Source of the DNA: Clostridia bacterium
GTDB taxonomy: Bacteria > Bacillota > Clostridia > Christensenellales > Borkfalkiaceae
Direction of reading: 5' to 3'
Assembly (NCBI GenBank): GCA_017504795.1
Contig: JAFVQM010000010.1
Coordinates: 48,440 to 112,439 of the forward strand
Length of the DNA stretch: 64,000 bases
Notes under the pieces: model-generated
Seen by the model: the letters and a program-made list of their open reading frames with translations, nothing else
Databases searched by the model: none
What the model was told of the DNA's origin: nothing
In this document: piece after piece, positions 55,398-63,794 of the stretch
Layout: every line of letters begins with the position of its first letter
Position numbering within the stretch: the stretch's first letter is position 1
Program-made: the position numbers and the translations under genes

Positions 55398-55465
55398 GGG
55401 GATTTAGAAAAGGTTGGCGTGTAATGCAGAACCGAGCATTACCGACAGCCTTAATTTATTTCCCC
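55398..55465 (+). ncRNA. long stem-loop upstream of the replication genes
   Basis: Perfect top stem GTAATGC/GCATTAC (55421-55427, 55436-55442) around an eight-base loop, extended imperfectly by AAGG/CCTT and closed by GGGG/CCCC (55398-55401, 55462-55465). Could be an RNA leader or a DNA origin structure; the family is not recognised. Confidence 0.4.
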
Positions 55466-55487
55466 TTATAAATAATAAAACAAGAGA

Positions 55488-55517
55488 AACCGTAAAGAAC
55501 CGTCTTTGCGGTTTTTT
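55488..55517 (+). terminator. terminator/attenuator ahead of the replication gene
   Basis: AACCGTAAAGA and TCTTTGCGGTT arms with an ACCG loop and a T6 run, placed in the leader of the HTH gene, so it may act as an attenuator. Confidence 0.75.
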
Positions 55518-55524
55518 CATTTTC

Positions 55525-55544
55525 AGGAGGTGTTACCAATGTAA
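55525..55544 (+). other. start-stop element ATGTAA behind AGGAGGTG
   Basis: AGGAGGTG at 55525-55532, six bases, then ATG directly followed by TAA (55539-55544). It is the best ribosome binding site in the region yet encodes only Met. The true gene starts 47 bases later with its own AGGAGG. Confidence 0.5.
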
Positions 55545-55590
55545 ACAAAATCCAAAGCAAATCACAAAAAAATTAAAACAGGAGGAAAAC

Positions 55591-55941
55591 ATGCAAAAGG
55601 AAGACAAGAACTATTATATTTCCCTTACTAGGGAGATAAAGAACGACAAAACGCTACCTTCACTAGCAAAATTACTTTACGGAGATATAAGCACGCTTGC
55701 CAAAAAGCACGGCGTTTGCTTTGCCACCAACGAGTATTTTGCTAAAGAATACAGCGTCAGTCGTAGAACCATAAGCCGTAACGTAAAAGCATTACAAGAG
55801 CGTGGGCTTATAAAAGTAGAAATCAAGATTAATGAGTACGGGTGTAGGCTACGCTATATTACCTCGCTACAAAAGATGGAAAGCGCGGATATGGTTGAAC
55901 CTACCACGCCCAAGAAAAAAGATTATTCATATTTAGATTAG
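55591..55941 (+). CDS. helix-turn-helix replication-type protein
   Basis: A 116-residue protein. The start at ATG 55591 is set by AGGAGG just upstream; the longer frame from 55414 runs through the stem-loop and terminator and is not credible. LAKLLYGDISTLAKKHGVCFATNEYFAKEYSVSRRTISRNVKALQERGLIKVEI, in pieces, is a winged-helix HTH_36 pattern seen in phage and plasmid replication initiators. The next gene encodes a DnaC-type loader nine bases downstream, which fits an initiator role. Confidence 0.72.
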   Translation: MQKEDKNYYISLTREIKNDKTLPSLAKLLYGDISTLAKKHGVCFATNEYFAKEYSVSRRTISRNVKALQERGLIKVEIKINEYGCRLRYITSLQKMESADMVEPTTPKKKDYSYLD

Positions 55942-55950
55942 GAGGAAATT

Positions 55951-56904
55951 ATGGAAGAAAACAAGACTATTTTAACGGATTATTTTAACACTAACGATGC
56001 GTTTTTTATCCCTATCGTAGAGGAAGAGCTATTCTTTTCTCTGCATAGCGATGACGTGTACACGGCTTACTTAAAAATATGCATGGACAAAATCTACCGA
56101 AAGAAAAAGTTGGACGAAATTGATGGGTTGATTATGGACTTAAATTATTTCAACGAGCACAGAAAGGAAATTCTTAAACGCAAGCGTGAAAGTAACTTAA
56201 AGGCGAAAAAGTATCAGTTCGCAGCGTTTAACAATTATGTGGTAACCGAGCAAAACAAGGCATTATTTAAAATGCTACAAGACTATTTTGACAACAGTTA
56301 TAAAAACGTCAGTTTGGGTTTTGGTATGTATATTTGGGGAACGCCTGGTACGGGGAAAACGCATGCACTCTATACGCTTGCTAACGAGTTTGTTAAACAT
56401 GATATTTGTGAAATTTACTATACAAGTTTTGTGGAACTGTTCGACTTACTCCGTAAAAATTTCACGGATATTAATGCCCAGGAAGAGTTAAAGGATAAAC
56501 TCAAAAAAGTGGAAATTCTATTCCTAGACGATATCGGCGCAGAACATATCAAGAAAGACTCCGAGTGGTATCAAGGCATCATATACGAAATCATCAACTA
56601 TCGCTACGAACACGAAAAACCTGTAATTTGTAGTTCCAACAGTTCAAGAGCAAACCTGGTAAAAGAACAGAATTACGAAGAACGCGTGGTTCAGCGTTTA
56701 ATGGAAATGTGTCCTTATCAATTTGAGTTTAACGGAGATGACGTAATGCGTATTACAAGAGCAAAACAAAAGCGCGTTGCAGGAGAAAAGTTTGTTGCCG
56801 AGTTGTATGATTCAACTGATAATCAATTCGCGTTCCTTCAACCACCCGCTTGGGCAAGCGACTTCTATGCATTCCAAGAAGAGTATCGAAGTAAGCAGGA
56901 GTGA
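55951..56904 (+). CDS. DnaC/IstB-like helicase loader ATPase
   Basis: A 317-residue AAA+ protein. Walker A GTPGTGKT ends at about residue 137 and Walker B ILFLDDIG is at 189-196; CSSNSSR is the sensor 1 region. The N-terminal ~100 residues are helical, as in DnaC-type loaders that bind the replicative helicase. The role inferred is loading the host DnaB at the element's origin. An AGGAGG site precedes it. Confidence 0.88.
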   Translation: MEENKTILTDYFNTNDAFFIPIVEEELFFSLHSDDVYTAYLKICMDKIYRKKKLDEIDGLIMDLNYFNEHRKEILKRKRESNLKAKKYQFAAFNNYVVTEQNKALFKMLQDYFDNSYKNVSLGFGMYIWGTPGTGKTHALYTLANEFVKHDICEIYYTSFVELFDLLRKNFTDINAQEELKDKLKKVEILFLDDIGAEHIKKDSEWYQGIIYEIINYRYEHEKPVICSSNSSRANLVKEQNYEERVVQRLMEMCPYQFEFNGDDVMRITRAKQKRVAGEKFVAELYDSTDNQFAFLQPPAWASDFYAFQEEYRSKQE

Positions 56905-57280
56905 TGATGGTTGGCGGGGTTGTAAGATTTTTCGTTTGTGTTTGCCCCAGGGGGCTCAAATCTCTAGAGAGAAACGCTAATAAGCGGGCCCCCAGTCGCG
57001 CGCAAATTTTCGCAAAATCAAAAATCAAAGCGCAAAATCAAAATTGTTTTTCAAAACTGTCAAAAATAGCACAAAAACCGTTGAAAAGAGCTGAAAAACA
57101 TATAAAATAACATTTTTGATTTTTGATTATCAAGCGTAGAAAAATCAAAAATAATCAAAAATTCGTAGAAATCAAATAAATTCAAAATAACGGATGGTAG
57201 CGCCTAGCGTGAGATATTTTCCACGAACAACGCTATTGCCGTTAGGAACGACTAAAATCAAGTTATTAGGAGTAATTAAA
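56905..57280. other. 376-bp gene-free stretch between loader and portal genes
   Basis: Its left part is the GC-rich cos-like block (56944-57016). The rest is A-rich with repeats of CAAAATCAAA and an imperfect inverted repeat of ATTTTTGATTTTTGAT (57112-57127 and 57144-57162). Where a phage would carry terminase genes there is nothing. AGGAG at 57268-57272 is the portal ribosome binding site. Confidence 0.6.
56944..57016. other. GC-rich cos-like block
   Basis: GCCCCAGGGGGC (56944-56955), a CTCAAATCTCT core with the palindrome TCTCTAGAGA (56961-56970), and a matching GCCCCC (56988-56993), then GTCGCGCGC. A G-run, CAAATCTCTA and a later C-run is the pattern I recall upstream of terminase genes in cos-type phages of Gram-positives. 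The assignment is from memory. Confidence 0.42.
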
Positions 57281-58501
57281 ATGAAAAAGTTAAAACAAGA
57301 GAAAGAAAAAAGAAACGTACCCAGCAAACAGTTGCAAGACTTTATTAAGGGCATTGACGAAGATGGAAGTCTTACATCAAGCAGGGTTAAGGTTGACGAA
57401 TTTAGCGCAATGCAAATGTCTGCCGTTAACGCATGCGTGCGAATATTATCTGAAACGGTGGCAAGTCTTCCCTTGCACTTATATCGCAGGAATGGCAACG
57501 GTAGTCCTGAAAAAGTAGAAGACCATCCACTTGCCGAATGTTTATACTCGGCAGTAAACGAAGAAATGACCAGTTTTCAGTTTAGAGAATCTATGATGGC
57601 GTCAGTTCTTTTATGGGGGAACGCCTACGCACGTATTATTCGCAATATGTTAGGACAAGTAACGGAATTATGGTTTCTAAAACCGCAGTACATGGTCGTG
57701 GATAGGGATATGCATACTGGCGAAATAGTTTATACGTATACCGATGACACTACGAATGAAACGTACACCTATACCCCTAAACAAATATTCCATTTGAGAA
57801 CAACGCCTATTGACGGTCTTCGTGGTATGAGCCCTATCGAGCAAGCAAGTAGCGCAATCGGACTAGCGCTTGCAGCTGAACAGTATGGCGCAAAGTTTTT
57901 CGGCAACGGCGCTAATCCTGGCGGAGTGCTAGAACACCCTGGTGTCGTTAAAGACCCGACCAAAATTAGAGAATCGTGGAACGCAGTTTACCAAGGCTCA
58001 GCTAACGCGCATAAAATAGCCGTGCTGGAAGAAGGTATGAAATATAAGTCAATAGGGATATCACCTAACGCAGCACAGTTTTTAAAAACAAGGAAATATC
58101 AAGTCGAAGAAATTTGTAGAATTTTCCGTATTCCTCCGCATATGGTTGGAGATTTAGACCGAGCAACGTTTTCTAATATCGAACATCAGAGCATTCAGTT
58201 TGTCGTACATACGGTACGCCCTTGGTTGGTTCGTTGGGAACAAGCAATTACGCGATGTTTGTTAAATGAAGAAGAGCGTGGCGTGTACTATGCGAGATTT
58301 AACGTGGACGGTTTGCTTCGTGGGGATTATCAAAGCAGAATGGAAGGCTATGGCATAGGTCGTCAAAACGGATGGTTGTCTGCAAACGATATTCGTGAAC
58401 TTGAAGACTTGCCTCCTATTCCAGAAGAACAAGGCGGTAACAAGTACTTTGTCAATTCGGGAATGATGGGTCAAAGTATTACAACGGCAAAAAAGTTATA
58501 A
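57281..58501 (+). CDS. HK97-type phage portal protein
   Basis: A 406-residue protein starting at ATG 57281 with AGGAG at 57268. FSAMQMSAVNACVRILSETVASLPLHLYRR in pieces, ASSAIGLALAAEQYGAKFF and RIFRIPPHMVGDLDRATFSNIEHQ are classic HK97 portal blocks. The length is normal and the frame is intact. It is the only virion gene in the window: no terminase, protease or capsid gene flanks it. Confidence 0.93.
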   Translation: MKKLKQEKEKRNVPSKQLQDFIKGIDEDGSLTSSRVKVDEFSAMQMSAVNACVRILSETVASLPLHLYRRNGNGSPEKVEDHPLAECLYSAVNEEMTSFQFRESMMASVLLWGNAYARIIRNMLGQVTELWFLKPQYMVVDRDMHTGEIVYTYTDDTTNETYTYTPKQIFHLRTTPIDGLRGMSPIEQASSAIGLALAAEQYGAKFFGNGANPGGVLEHPGVVKDPTKIRESWNAVYQGSANAHKIAVLEEGMKYKSIGISPNAAQFLKTRKYQVEEICRIFRIPPHMVGDLDRATFSNIEHQSIQFVVHTVRPWLVRWEQAITRCLLNEEERGVYYARFNVDGLLRGDYQSRMEGYGIGRQNGWLSANDIRELEDLPPIPEEQGGNKYFVNSGMMGQSITTAKKL

Positions 58502-58539
58502 AAATTTCTAATTATTTTCAAAAAATATCATAAAAGGTG

Positions 58540-58567
58540 TTTACTTTTTTGAAAAATATGCTATAAT
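58540..58567 (+). promoter_or_regulatory. promoter of the XRE-ImmA/PIN pair
   Basis: TTTACT at 58540-58545, 16-base spacer, TATAAT at 58562-58567 with TGC directly ahead (extended -10); AGGAGG follows. Confidence 0.72.
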
Positions 58568-58590
58568 ATAAACAGTAGGAGGTATTTAAA

Positions 58591-59634
58591 ATGTTTAGTA
58601 AGAATTTGAAATATTATAGATTAATGAAATCATTGAGTAAAAAAGAATTAGCAAATAAAGTAGAAGTGACTCCTATGGCAATTTCTAATTATGAAAGTGG
58701 CAATAGAATACCTGAAATGGATATCATGAAAAAAATTGCAGAAGTATTAGATGTCCGCATTGCAGACTTTCTTGTGGTCAGAAATGAAGGTATTAAATTT
58801 TGTCATAACGAGTTCCGTAAAGGAGCGACTTTAAGTAAAGAAAAACAGGAACTTGTTCGTGAAAGCGTCGAAGAATATTTCAGTCGTTTTATGGATTCGG
58901 TAGAGATTTTAGGTGGAGATGTTTTACCTAATGTTCCTCAGTGCCATACCTTAAAAATTAGTGGTGATGCGGAAAAAGATGCATTAGCTTTAAGAAACCA
59001 TTTAAATTTTGCTTTAGATGGGCCAATCGAAGATTTAATTGGGAAATTGGAAAATAAAGGTTTTTTAATATTTCTTCATGAAATTGAAGATGATAAGTTC
59101 TCTGGTATAAATGGTTTTGTTAATGATAGACCATACATTATGCTAAATAAAAAAATGTCCGTGGAACGCAATCGTTCTACTTTGGTTCATGAATTAGCTC
59201 ATTTAATGTTTGATTGGACTAATTCAAATTACGATGAGAATAAAATTGAAGAATACGCTACTGCAATAGGTGGTGCATTCTTATTCCCTAAAGTAGATGT
59301 GATTAGAGAACTTGGAATTCGTCGTAGTGGCATTACTCGTGATATGATTATGGTTGCTAAGGAATACGGCATTTCTATGATGATGCTTGCAAAGCGAGCT
59401 GAAATTTCTAGTGTCATTTCATCTTTTGCTTTAAAGCATTTTTATGTTTTGGCGTCTCAGCTCGGATGGAGAAAAAATGAGCCTTCTCGTATTGCTCCAG
59501 AAAAGCCATTGTTGTTTGAACAGTTTGTTTATAGAGCAATTAATGAAAATGAAATCAGCATTCAACGTGGTGCTGAATTGTTAAAAATTCCATATGCACA
59601 AGTAGCAAGCAAGTGTTGTTTCAATGAGGGGTAA
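58591..59634 (+). CDS. XRE helix-turn-helix plus ImmA/IrrE metalloprotease
   Basis: A 347-residue two-domain protein. Residues 5-60 are a Cro/CI domain (SLSKKELANKVEVTPMAISNYESG). The zinc protease motif HELAH is at 200-204 in the ImmA/IrrE (COG2856) domain. Such proteins act as antitoxin or as an anti-repressor protease in mobile elements. The following PIN gene starts one base after its stop, the layout of a toxin-antitoxin pair. Codons are strikingly AT-rich. Confidence 0.88.
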   Translation: MFSKNLKYYRLMKSLSKKELANKVEVTPMAISNYESGNRIPEMDIMKKIAEVLDVRIADFLVVRNEGIKFCHNEFRKGATLSKEKQELVRESVEEYFSRFMDSVEILGGDVLPNVPQCHTLKISGDAEKDALALRNHLNFALDGPIEDLIGKLENKGFLIFLHEIEDDKFSGINGFVNDRPYIMLNKKMSVERNRSTLVHELAHLMFDWTNSNYDENKIEEYATAIGGAFLFPKVDVIRELGIRRSGITRDMIMVAKEYGISMMMLAKRAEISSVISSFALKHFYVLASQLGWRKNEPSRIAPEKPLLFEQFVYRAINENEISIQRGAELLKIPYAQVASKCCFNEG

Positions 59635-59635
59635 T

Positions 59636-60172
59636 ATGGAATATATCAGCAGTGACACGAATGTTTGGATTGATTTTTTAACAATAAATAAGATGGCGTT
59701 GCCTTTTCGCCTACCATACACCTACATAATGAATAGCGATGCTATTGAGGACGAACTTTTAAATCCTGCTAGCCTAAAACAAAATCTTTTAAGTCTAGGG
59801 CTTAAAAAGGTTGAACTTGATTTAACTGAGTATTCTTTAGCTGCAGGATACGCCTTAAAATATAAGCAACTTTCAATATACGATAGAATCGCTCTTGCGA
59901 TAGCAAAAAATCGCAAAATCACCTTATTAACAGGCGACGGAAGGTTGCGTGCGGCGGCGAAAAAAGAATTTGTTACCGTTATTGGTACATTAGGCATCTT
60001 GGATAGGTTATATGCTTATGGGCATATAACCGAAGAAGAATATGACGAATGCTTAAATGAAATAAAAAAGCACAACGGCGGTGAAATTAGGTTGCCCAGT
60101 GCTGAAATAGAACAAAGACTTTCGGCAGATTTTAAGCCGTACATTAAAGGTGCATTAAATTTGAAGGTGTAA
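59636..60172 (+). CDS. PIN-domain protein, probable toxin
   Basis: A 178-residue protein from ATG 59636. SSDTNVWIDF gives the first catalytic Asp (D7), LSIYDRIALAIAKNRKI the central Asp, and LLTGDGRLRAAA the C-terminal Asp, as in PIN ribonucleases. Coupling to an XRE-ImmA gene suggests the toxin of a type II module, with ImmA/XRE as antitoxin. Not tested; PIN domains can be inactive. Confidence 0.8.
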   Translation: MEYISSDTNVWIDFLTINKMALPFRLPYTYIMNSDAIEDELLNPASLKQNLLSLGLKKVELDLTEYSLAAGYALKYKQLSIYDRIALAIAKNRKITLLTGDGRLRAAAKKEFVTVIGTLGILDRLYAYGHITEEEYDECLNEIKKHNGGEIRLPSAEIEQRLSADFKPYIKGALNLKV

Positions 60173-60193
60173 AACTAAATGAGGATTAAATTG

Positions 60194-60221
60194 GAAAGAC
60201 GGTAGATTTCTACCGTCTTTC
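60194..60221 (+). terminator. terminator of the XRE-ImmA/PIN pair
   Basis: GAAAGACGGTAGA and TCTACCGTCTTTC form a perfect 13-pair stem around TT. Confidence 0.85.
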
Positions 60222-60291
60222 TTATCGTTTACACTGGACTTATATAGTTGTTTACGGTATTGTTTGTTTAGTAATTATAAGGAGATTCGCT

Positions 60292-60501
60292 ATGGAAAAA
60301 CTGCTGAAAAACATTACCGAAACAACTCACCTGGTATGGCGTGAAAACGAAGAAAAAATCTTTAAAAAGTACGGCGAATACCGTTACCGCTTGGTGGTAA
60401 ACGGACTAGGCGTGGTTGAGATTATCGACCTAAAAGCAATAAGCACTATCGCAAGCGGTAACAAAGCCGTGCAAAAGAAAATTAAGGAGTTAGCACAATG
60501 A
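60292..60501 (+). CDS. small conserved-looking protein upstream of the recombinases
   Basis: A 69-residue protein I do not recognise. AAGGAGA lies seven bases before the ATG. It is charged and mixed alpha/beta, with a segment YRLVVNGLGVVEIIDLKAI that looks like two beta strands. It overlaps the next small gene by four bases (ATGA). Position suggests a directionality or accessory factor, but nothing in the sequence proves it. Confidence 0.6.
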   Translation: MEKLLKNITETTHLVWRENEEKIFKKYGEYRYRLVVNGLGVVEIIDLKAISTIASGNKAVQKKIKELAQ

Positions 60502-60701
60502 TGGAAAACTTAATAGAGCGCGTTGACGGTTTCATTCAGCACCTGTATAGGATAAACCATATCAGCGATAAGGAATTAGAAAAAGCGTATCAAACGACGG
60601 TAAAAATAACCGTGTACGGCAAAGAGTTGGAAATCCCTTTCGATGCGGTTGTATATAACGCCGTTTATGATGCTGTAACGAAAATACGAGAAGAACTATA
60701 A
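60498..60701 (+). CDS. second small protein upstream of the recombinases
   Basis: A 67-residue protein, not recognised. It has an N-terminal helix (NLIERVDGFIQHLYRI) and a short beta hairpin (VKITVYGKELEIPF). ATG 60498 and ATG 60501 are both possible starts. It is translationally coupled to the gene before it and ends nine bases before the first recombinase, with AGGAGG between. Confidence 0.58.
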   Translation: MMENLIERVDGFIQHLYRINHISDKELEKAYQTTVKITVYGKELEIPFDAVVYNAVYDAVTKIREEL

Positions 60702-60710
60702 GGAGGAAAA

Positions 60711-62195
60711 ATGCAAATAACAAAAACACCTAAAACAATTAAGCAAAAGCCGAGAGTATGCGCTTACGCTAGAGTTAGTACAGATAAACTAGACCAAGCA
60801 AACAGCCTAGTGGTGCAAACGGACTACTGGAATAGAATGTTTACGCAAGACCCTGATGTGGAATACATAGGCTTATTCACGGATGACGGTATCAGCGGAA
60901 AGCACATGAAAAACCGTAAAGGCTTAAACGATATGCTGGCTATAGCAAGGAACGGCGAAATCGACGCTATCTACGTAAAGTCCATATCACGGTTCGCTAG
61001 AAATTATACGGAAATTACCGCTGTAATACGAGAACTGCGAGATATGGGCGTGCCTATTATCTTTGAGAAAGAAGGCATAGATACGCTAGACCCTAAATGC
61101 AACTTAATACTGTCGGTCATGTCAAGCATGGCAGAAGAAGAACTGAACTCAATGAGCAAAAACGCTCGGTGGGCTACGCGTAAAAGGTTTGCAGAAGGTT
61201 CAATAGAACTGGCGAAAATCTACGGCTACGATTACAGTAAAGGAAAACTGACCATAAACCCTACCGAAGCGGAAGTCGTGCGCTTAATCTTCAAATTGTT
61301 CCGTGACGGTAACGGCACACGGAAGATAGGCATGATACTAGACGAAATGGGATACAAGCCCTACCACGGTGGTAGGTGGTCGGCAAACTCTATAAGAGGT
61401 ATGCTCCACAACGAAAAGTATATAGGCGATAGTCTATTGCAAAAAAGTATTTACGAGTTAAAAGCGCGTAGAACGAATCACGGCGAAGTGGAACAGTACT
61501 ACGTAGAAAATTCACACGAACCTATTGTATCGCGTGAAGATTTTGCACTAGCGCAAAAAATCCTAGCGGAAAAGCGTAGCAAATATTGTGCTGGTCAAAA
61601 CGGAAAAAGGCTGTATCCACTGTCGGGTAAAATAATATGTGGTGAGTGTGGCAAAACCTTTAAGCGTAAGACTTGTGCTAAAGGCACTAACTACGAGAAT
61701 ATCAAATGGGCGTGCTTATATAAAGAAACCAAAGGTAAAACGGCGTGTTGTAGCAACGATATAAAAGACGAGGTTATAACGGCGCTACTTATAGAGGCAT
61801 ATAACGAAAGTCTTGGGTATAAGCCATACGGCGATAACGATAACGGCGTGGAAAGACTAAAAGCACTACTCGATACCGAAAAGGAATTGCGCGCGTTGAG
61901 AGTTAAAGGCTATATAACGGATGCGTTGTATCAAGAAAAAAGCACGGCAATATTGGAAGAAATCCGCGCATTGGAAGAAAGCATTAAAACCACTAATAAA
62001 AAAATAGATATGAGTAAATACAAAGAGTCCGCTGTTCTCAATGACGAGATGGCGGACTTTCTCATACGAGCGGTAGTCAAAGAATGGACGGTTACGTTCG
62101 AGTTTAAGAACGGCTGTAAAATAACGAAAACATATACAAACGGGAGGGCTGGAAATGTCAATGGAAAACTGTGCAAGCACAAAACCGAAAATTAG
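60711..62195 (+). CDS. large serine recombinase 1
   Basis: A 494-residue site-specific recombinase. The N-terminal resolvase domain has CAYARVSTD with catalytic Ser23 and SRFARNYTE with the active-site Arg. Then come the recombinase domain (GNGTRKIGMILDEMGY, SANSIRGMLHNEKYIGD), a zinc ribbon (CGECGKTFKRKTC ... CCS) and a coiled coil. Its 3' end overlaps the next recombinase gene by 41 bases. Confidence 0.93.
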   Translation: MQITKTPKTIKQKPRVCAYARVSTDKLDQANSLVVQTDYWNRMFTQDPDVEYIGLFTDDGISGKHMKNRKGLNDMLAIARNGEIDAIYVKSISRFARNYTEITAVIRELRDMGVPIIFEKEGIDTLDPKCNLILSVMSSMAEEELNSMSKNARWATRKRFAEGSIELAKIYGYDYSKGKLTINPTEAEVVRLIFKLFRDGNGTRKIGMILDEMGYKPYHGGRWSANSIRGMLHNEKYIGDSLLQKSIYELKARRTNHGEVEQYYVENSHEPIVSREDFALAQKILAEKRSKYCAGQNGKRLYPLSGKIICGECGKTFKRKTCAKGTNYENIKWACLYKETKGKTACCSNDIKDEVITALLIEAYNESLGYKPYGDNDNGVERLKALLDTEKELRALRVKGYITDALYQEKSTAILEEIRALEESIKTTNKKIDMSKYKESAVLNDEMADFLIRAVVKEWTVTFEFKNGCKITKTYTNGRAGNVNGKLCKHKTEN

Positions 62196-63783
62196 GGTTA
62201 TCCCTGCTAAAACAAGACAAGAACTCGTTAGTACTAGCGTAGGTAAACAACAAGAGAAATTACGCGTGGCTGCGTATGCGAGAGTGTCTACCGAACACGA
62301 AGAACAAGAAAGCAGTTACGAGGCACAAGTAAAACACTTTACCAAATTAATCGCTGAACGGCAAGACTGGGAAATGGTAAAAATATATGCCGACCCTGGA
62401 TTAAGCGGTAAAAATATAAAACGCCCAGAGTTCCTAAAACTGATGAAAGCGTGCGAAGACGGTTTGGTGGACAAGATAATAACTAAGTCGGTAAGTAGAT
62501 TTGCGCGTAATACGATAGACTGCGTTGAATCGGTAAGAAAGTTAAGGAATATGGGCATAGGCGTGTACTTTGAAAAAGAAAACCTTGATACCCTACACGA
62601 AAACAGCGAGTTCGTTCTCACTATAATGGCTAGCCTTGCTGAAGAAGAAAGCCGTAGCATGTCCAACAATATACGCTGGAGTGTGCGTAAAAAGTTCGAA
62701 CAAGGTAAAGTAATCCTAAACACGGCAAGGTTCTTGGGATACAAGCGCGAAAAAAACAGCGACATATTGGAAATCGTCCCCGAAGAGGCGATAACGGTAA
62801 GACGAATTTATAGAGAGTTCCTAGCGGGTGCTAGCCTAAAAGATATAGCCAACGCGCTGGAACGAGATTCCATACTGTCACCAAGTGGGCAAAGCAAATG
62901 GCACGTCAGCACGATAAGGTCTATACTTACCAACGAAAAATATCAAGGTGATTGCCATCTGCAAAAGACCTACTTGCCTGACTTCCTATCGCCTAGGCGT
63001 GTAGAAAACGTTGGGCAAGCGGATAGTTGGTATGTAGAAGACAGTCACGCTGCCATCATCACGAGAGAGCAATTCGCGCTAGTACAAGAAGAGTTCAAAC
63101 GGCGAAAAAGTTTAAGAGCGTCAACGGAAACGGGTAACGGCAAATTCTCTGGCAAGTATGCGTTCAGCGGAATGATAGTCTGTGGTGAATGCGGAGAAAC
63201 GTATAGACGCCATCAGCAATATAACCAATACAAGGTTTATCCAACCTGGGCGTGTAAGGTTCATGAGAATACTGGCGCAAAACATTGTACGGCAAAGCCG
63301 ATAAAAGAAAAAGCGCTTGAAGATGCTATCGTCCGTGCGATTAACAAACTGATGGAGAACAAGGAGCAATTCCTTACCGAACTAAAAGCAACAGTTCTAG
63401 AAGTTATGCTAGACGATAGCAACGACCCTATCGTAAGAATAGACACGGAAATAGCCGAACTGCAAAACGATATAACGGTTGCGCTAGAACGTATGCAAAA
63501 AGCCGAGATTACAGCGGAAGAATATAAAACGCTAGTTGACGGCTATAAGCGTAAAATAGACGTGCTTAACCTTGATAAGGAAGAAATAATTTTCGAAAAC
63601 GGCAAAATGCAACTACTGGAATATCGCATAGCCGAAGTCGAAGACCTACTGGGCAATGGGCGTATCCTAGAAGAATTCGATAAAAACGTGTTCAAGGGTT
63701 TAGTACAGCGAATAATCGTACTCTCACAAAAGGAAATCCAAATAGATTTCAAGTGTGGTATAACGGTAAAAGAAAGTCTATAA
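62155..63783 (+). CDS. large serine recombinase 2
   Basis: A 542-residue recombinase of the same family. AAYARVSTEHEEQ has catalytic Ser45, SRFARNTID the Arg, the recombinase domain follows (GASLKDIANALERDSI, STIRSILTNEKYQGD), then a zinc ribbon (CGECGETYRR ... CTAK) and a C-terminal coiled coil. GGGAGGG just ahead of ATG 62155 sets the start inside gene 1. Two coupled, divergent recombinases suggest they work together in excision and insertion. Confidence 0.93.
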   Translation: MSMENCASTKPKIRVIPAKTRQELVSTSVGKQQEKLRVAAYARVSTEHEEQESSYEAQVKHFTKLIAERQDWEMVKIYADPGLSGKNIKRPEFLKLMKACEDGLVDKIITKSVSRFARNTIDCVESVRKLRNMGIGVYFEKENLDTLHENSEFVLTIMASLAEEESRSMSNNIRWSVRKKFEQGKVILNTARFLGYKREKNSDILEIVPEEAITVRRIYREFLAGASLKDIANALERDSILSPSGQSKWHVSTIRSILTNEKYQGDCHLQKTYLPDFLSPRRVENVGQADSWYVEDSHAAIITREQFALVQEEFKRRKSLRASTETGNGKFSGKYAFSGMIVCGECGETYRRHQQYNQYKVYPTWACKVHENTGAKHCTAKPIKEKALEDAIVRAINKLMENKEQFLTELKATVLEVMLDDSNDPIVRIDTEIAELQNDITVALERMQKAEITAEEYKTLVDGYKRKIDVLNLDKEEIIFENGKMQLLEYRIAEVEDLLGNGRILEEFDKNVFKGLVQRIIVLSQKEIQIDFKCGITVKESL

Positions 63784-63794
63784 GCAATCAATAA

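Larger units (their letters stand above)
55021..55590. other. 570-bp regulatory/origin region with no convincing gene
   Basis: In order: CCTTACAAAA box with -10 (55023-55079), tandem CCTTACAA/CCTTACAAAA with TATAAT (55129-55192), a terminator (55239-55265), three 23-bp iterons (55276-55338), an AT-rich tract (55339-55397), a long stem-loop (55398-55465), a second terminator (55488-55517) and a start-stop ATGTAA behind a strong ribosome binding site (55525-55544). Then comes the SD of the replication gene. A 42-codon frame at 55214 overlaps the terminator and iterons and is not called. Confidence 0.6.

Noticed and set aside
55414-55590. N-terminal extension of the HTH replication protein
   Set aside because: The frame starts at GTG inside a stem-loop and crosses a terminator; AGGAGG before ATG 55591 marks the real start.
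56901-57110. 69-residue ORF in the cos-like region
   Set aside because: Biased composition, overlaps the palindromic GC-rich block and A-rich repeats, no ribosome binding site.
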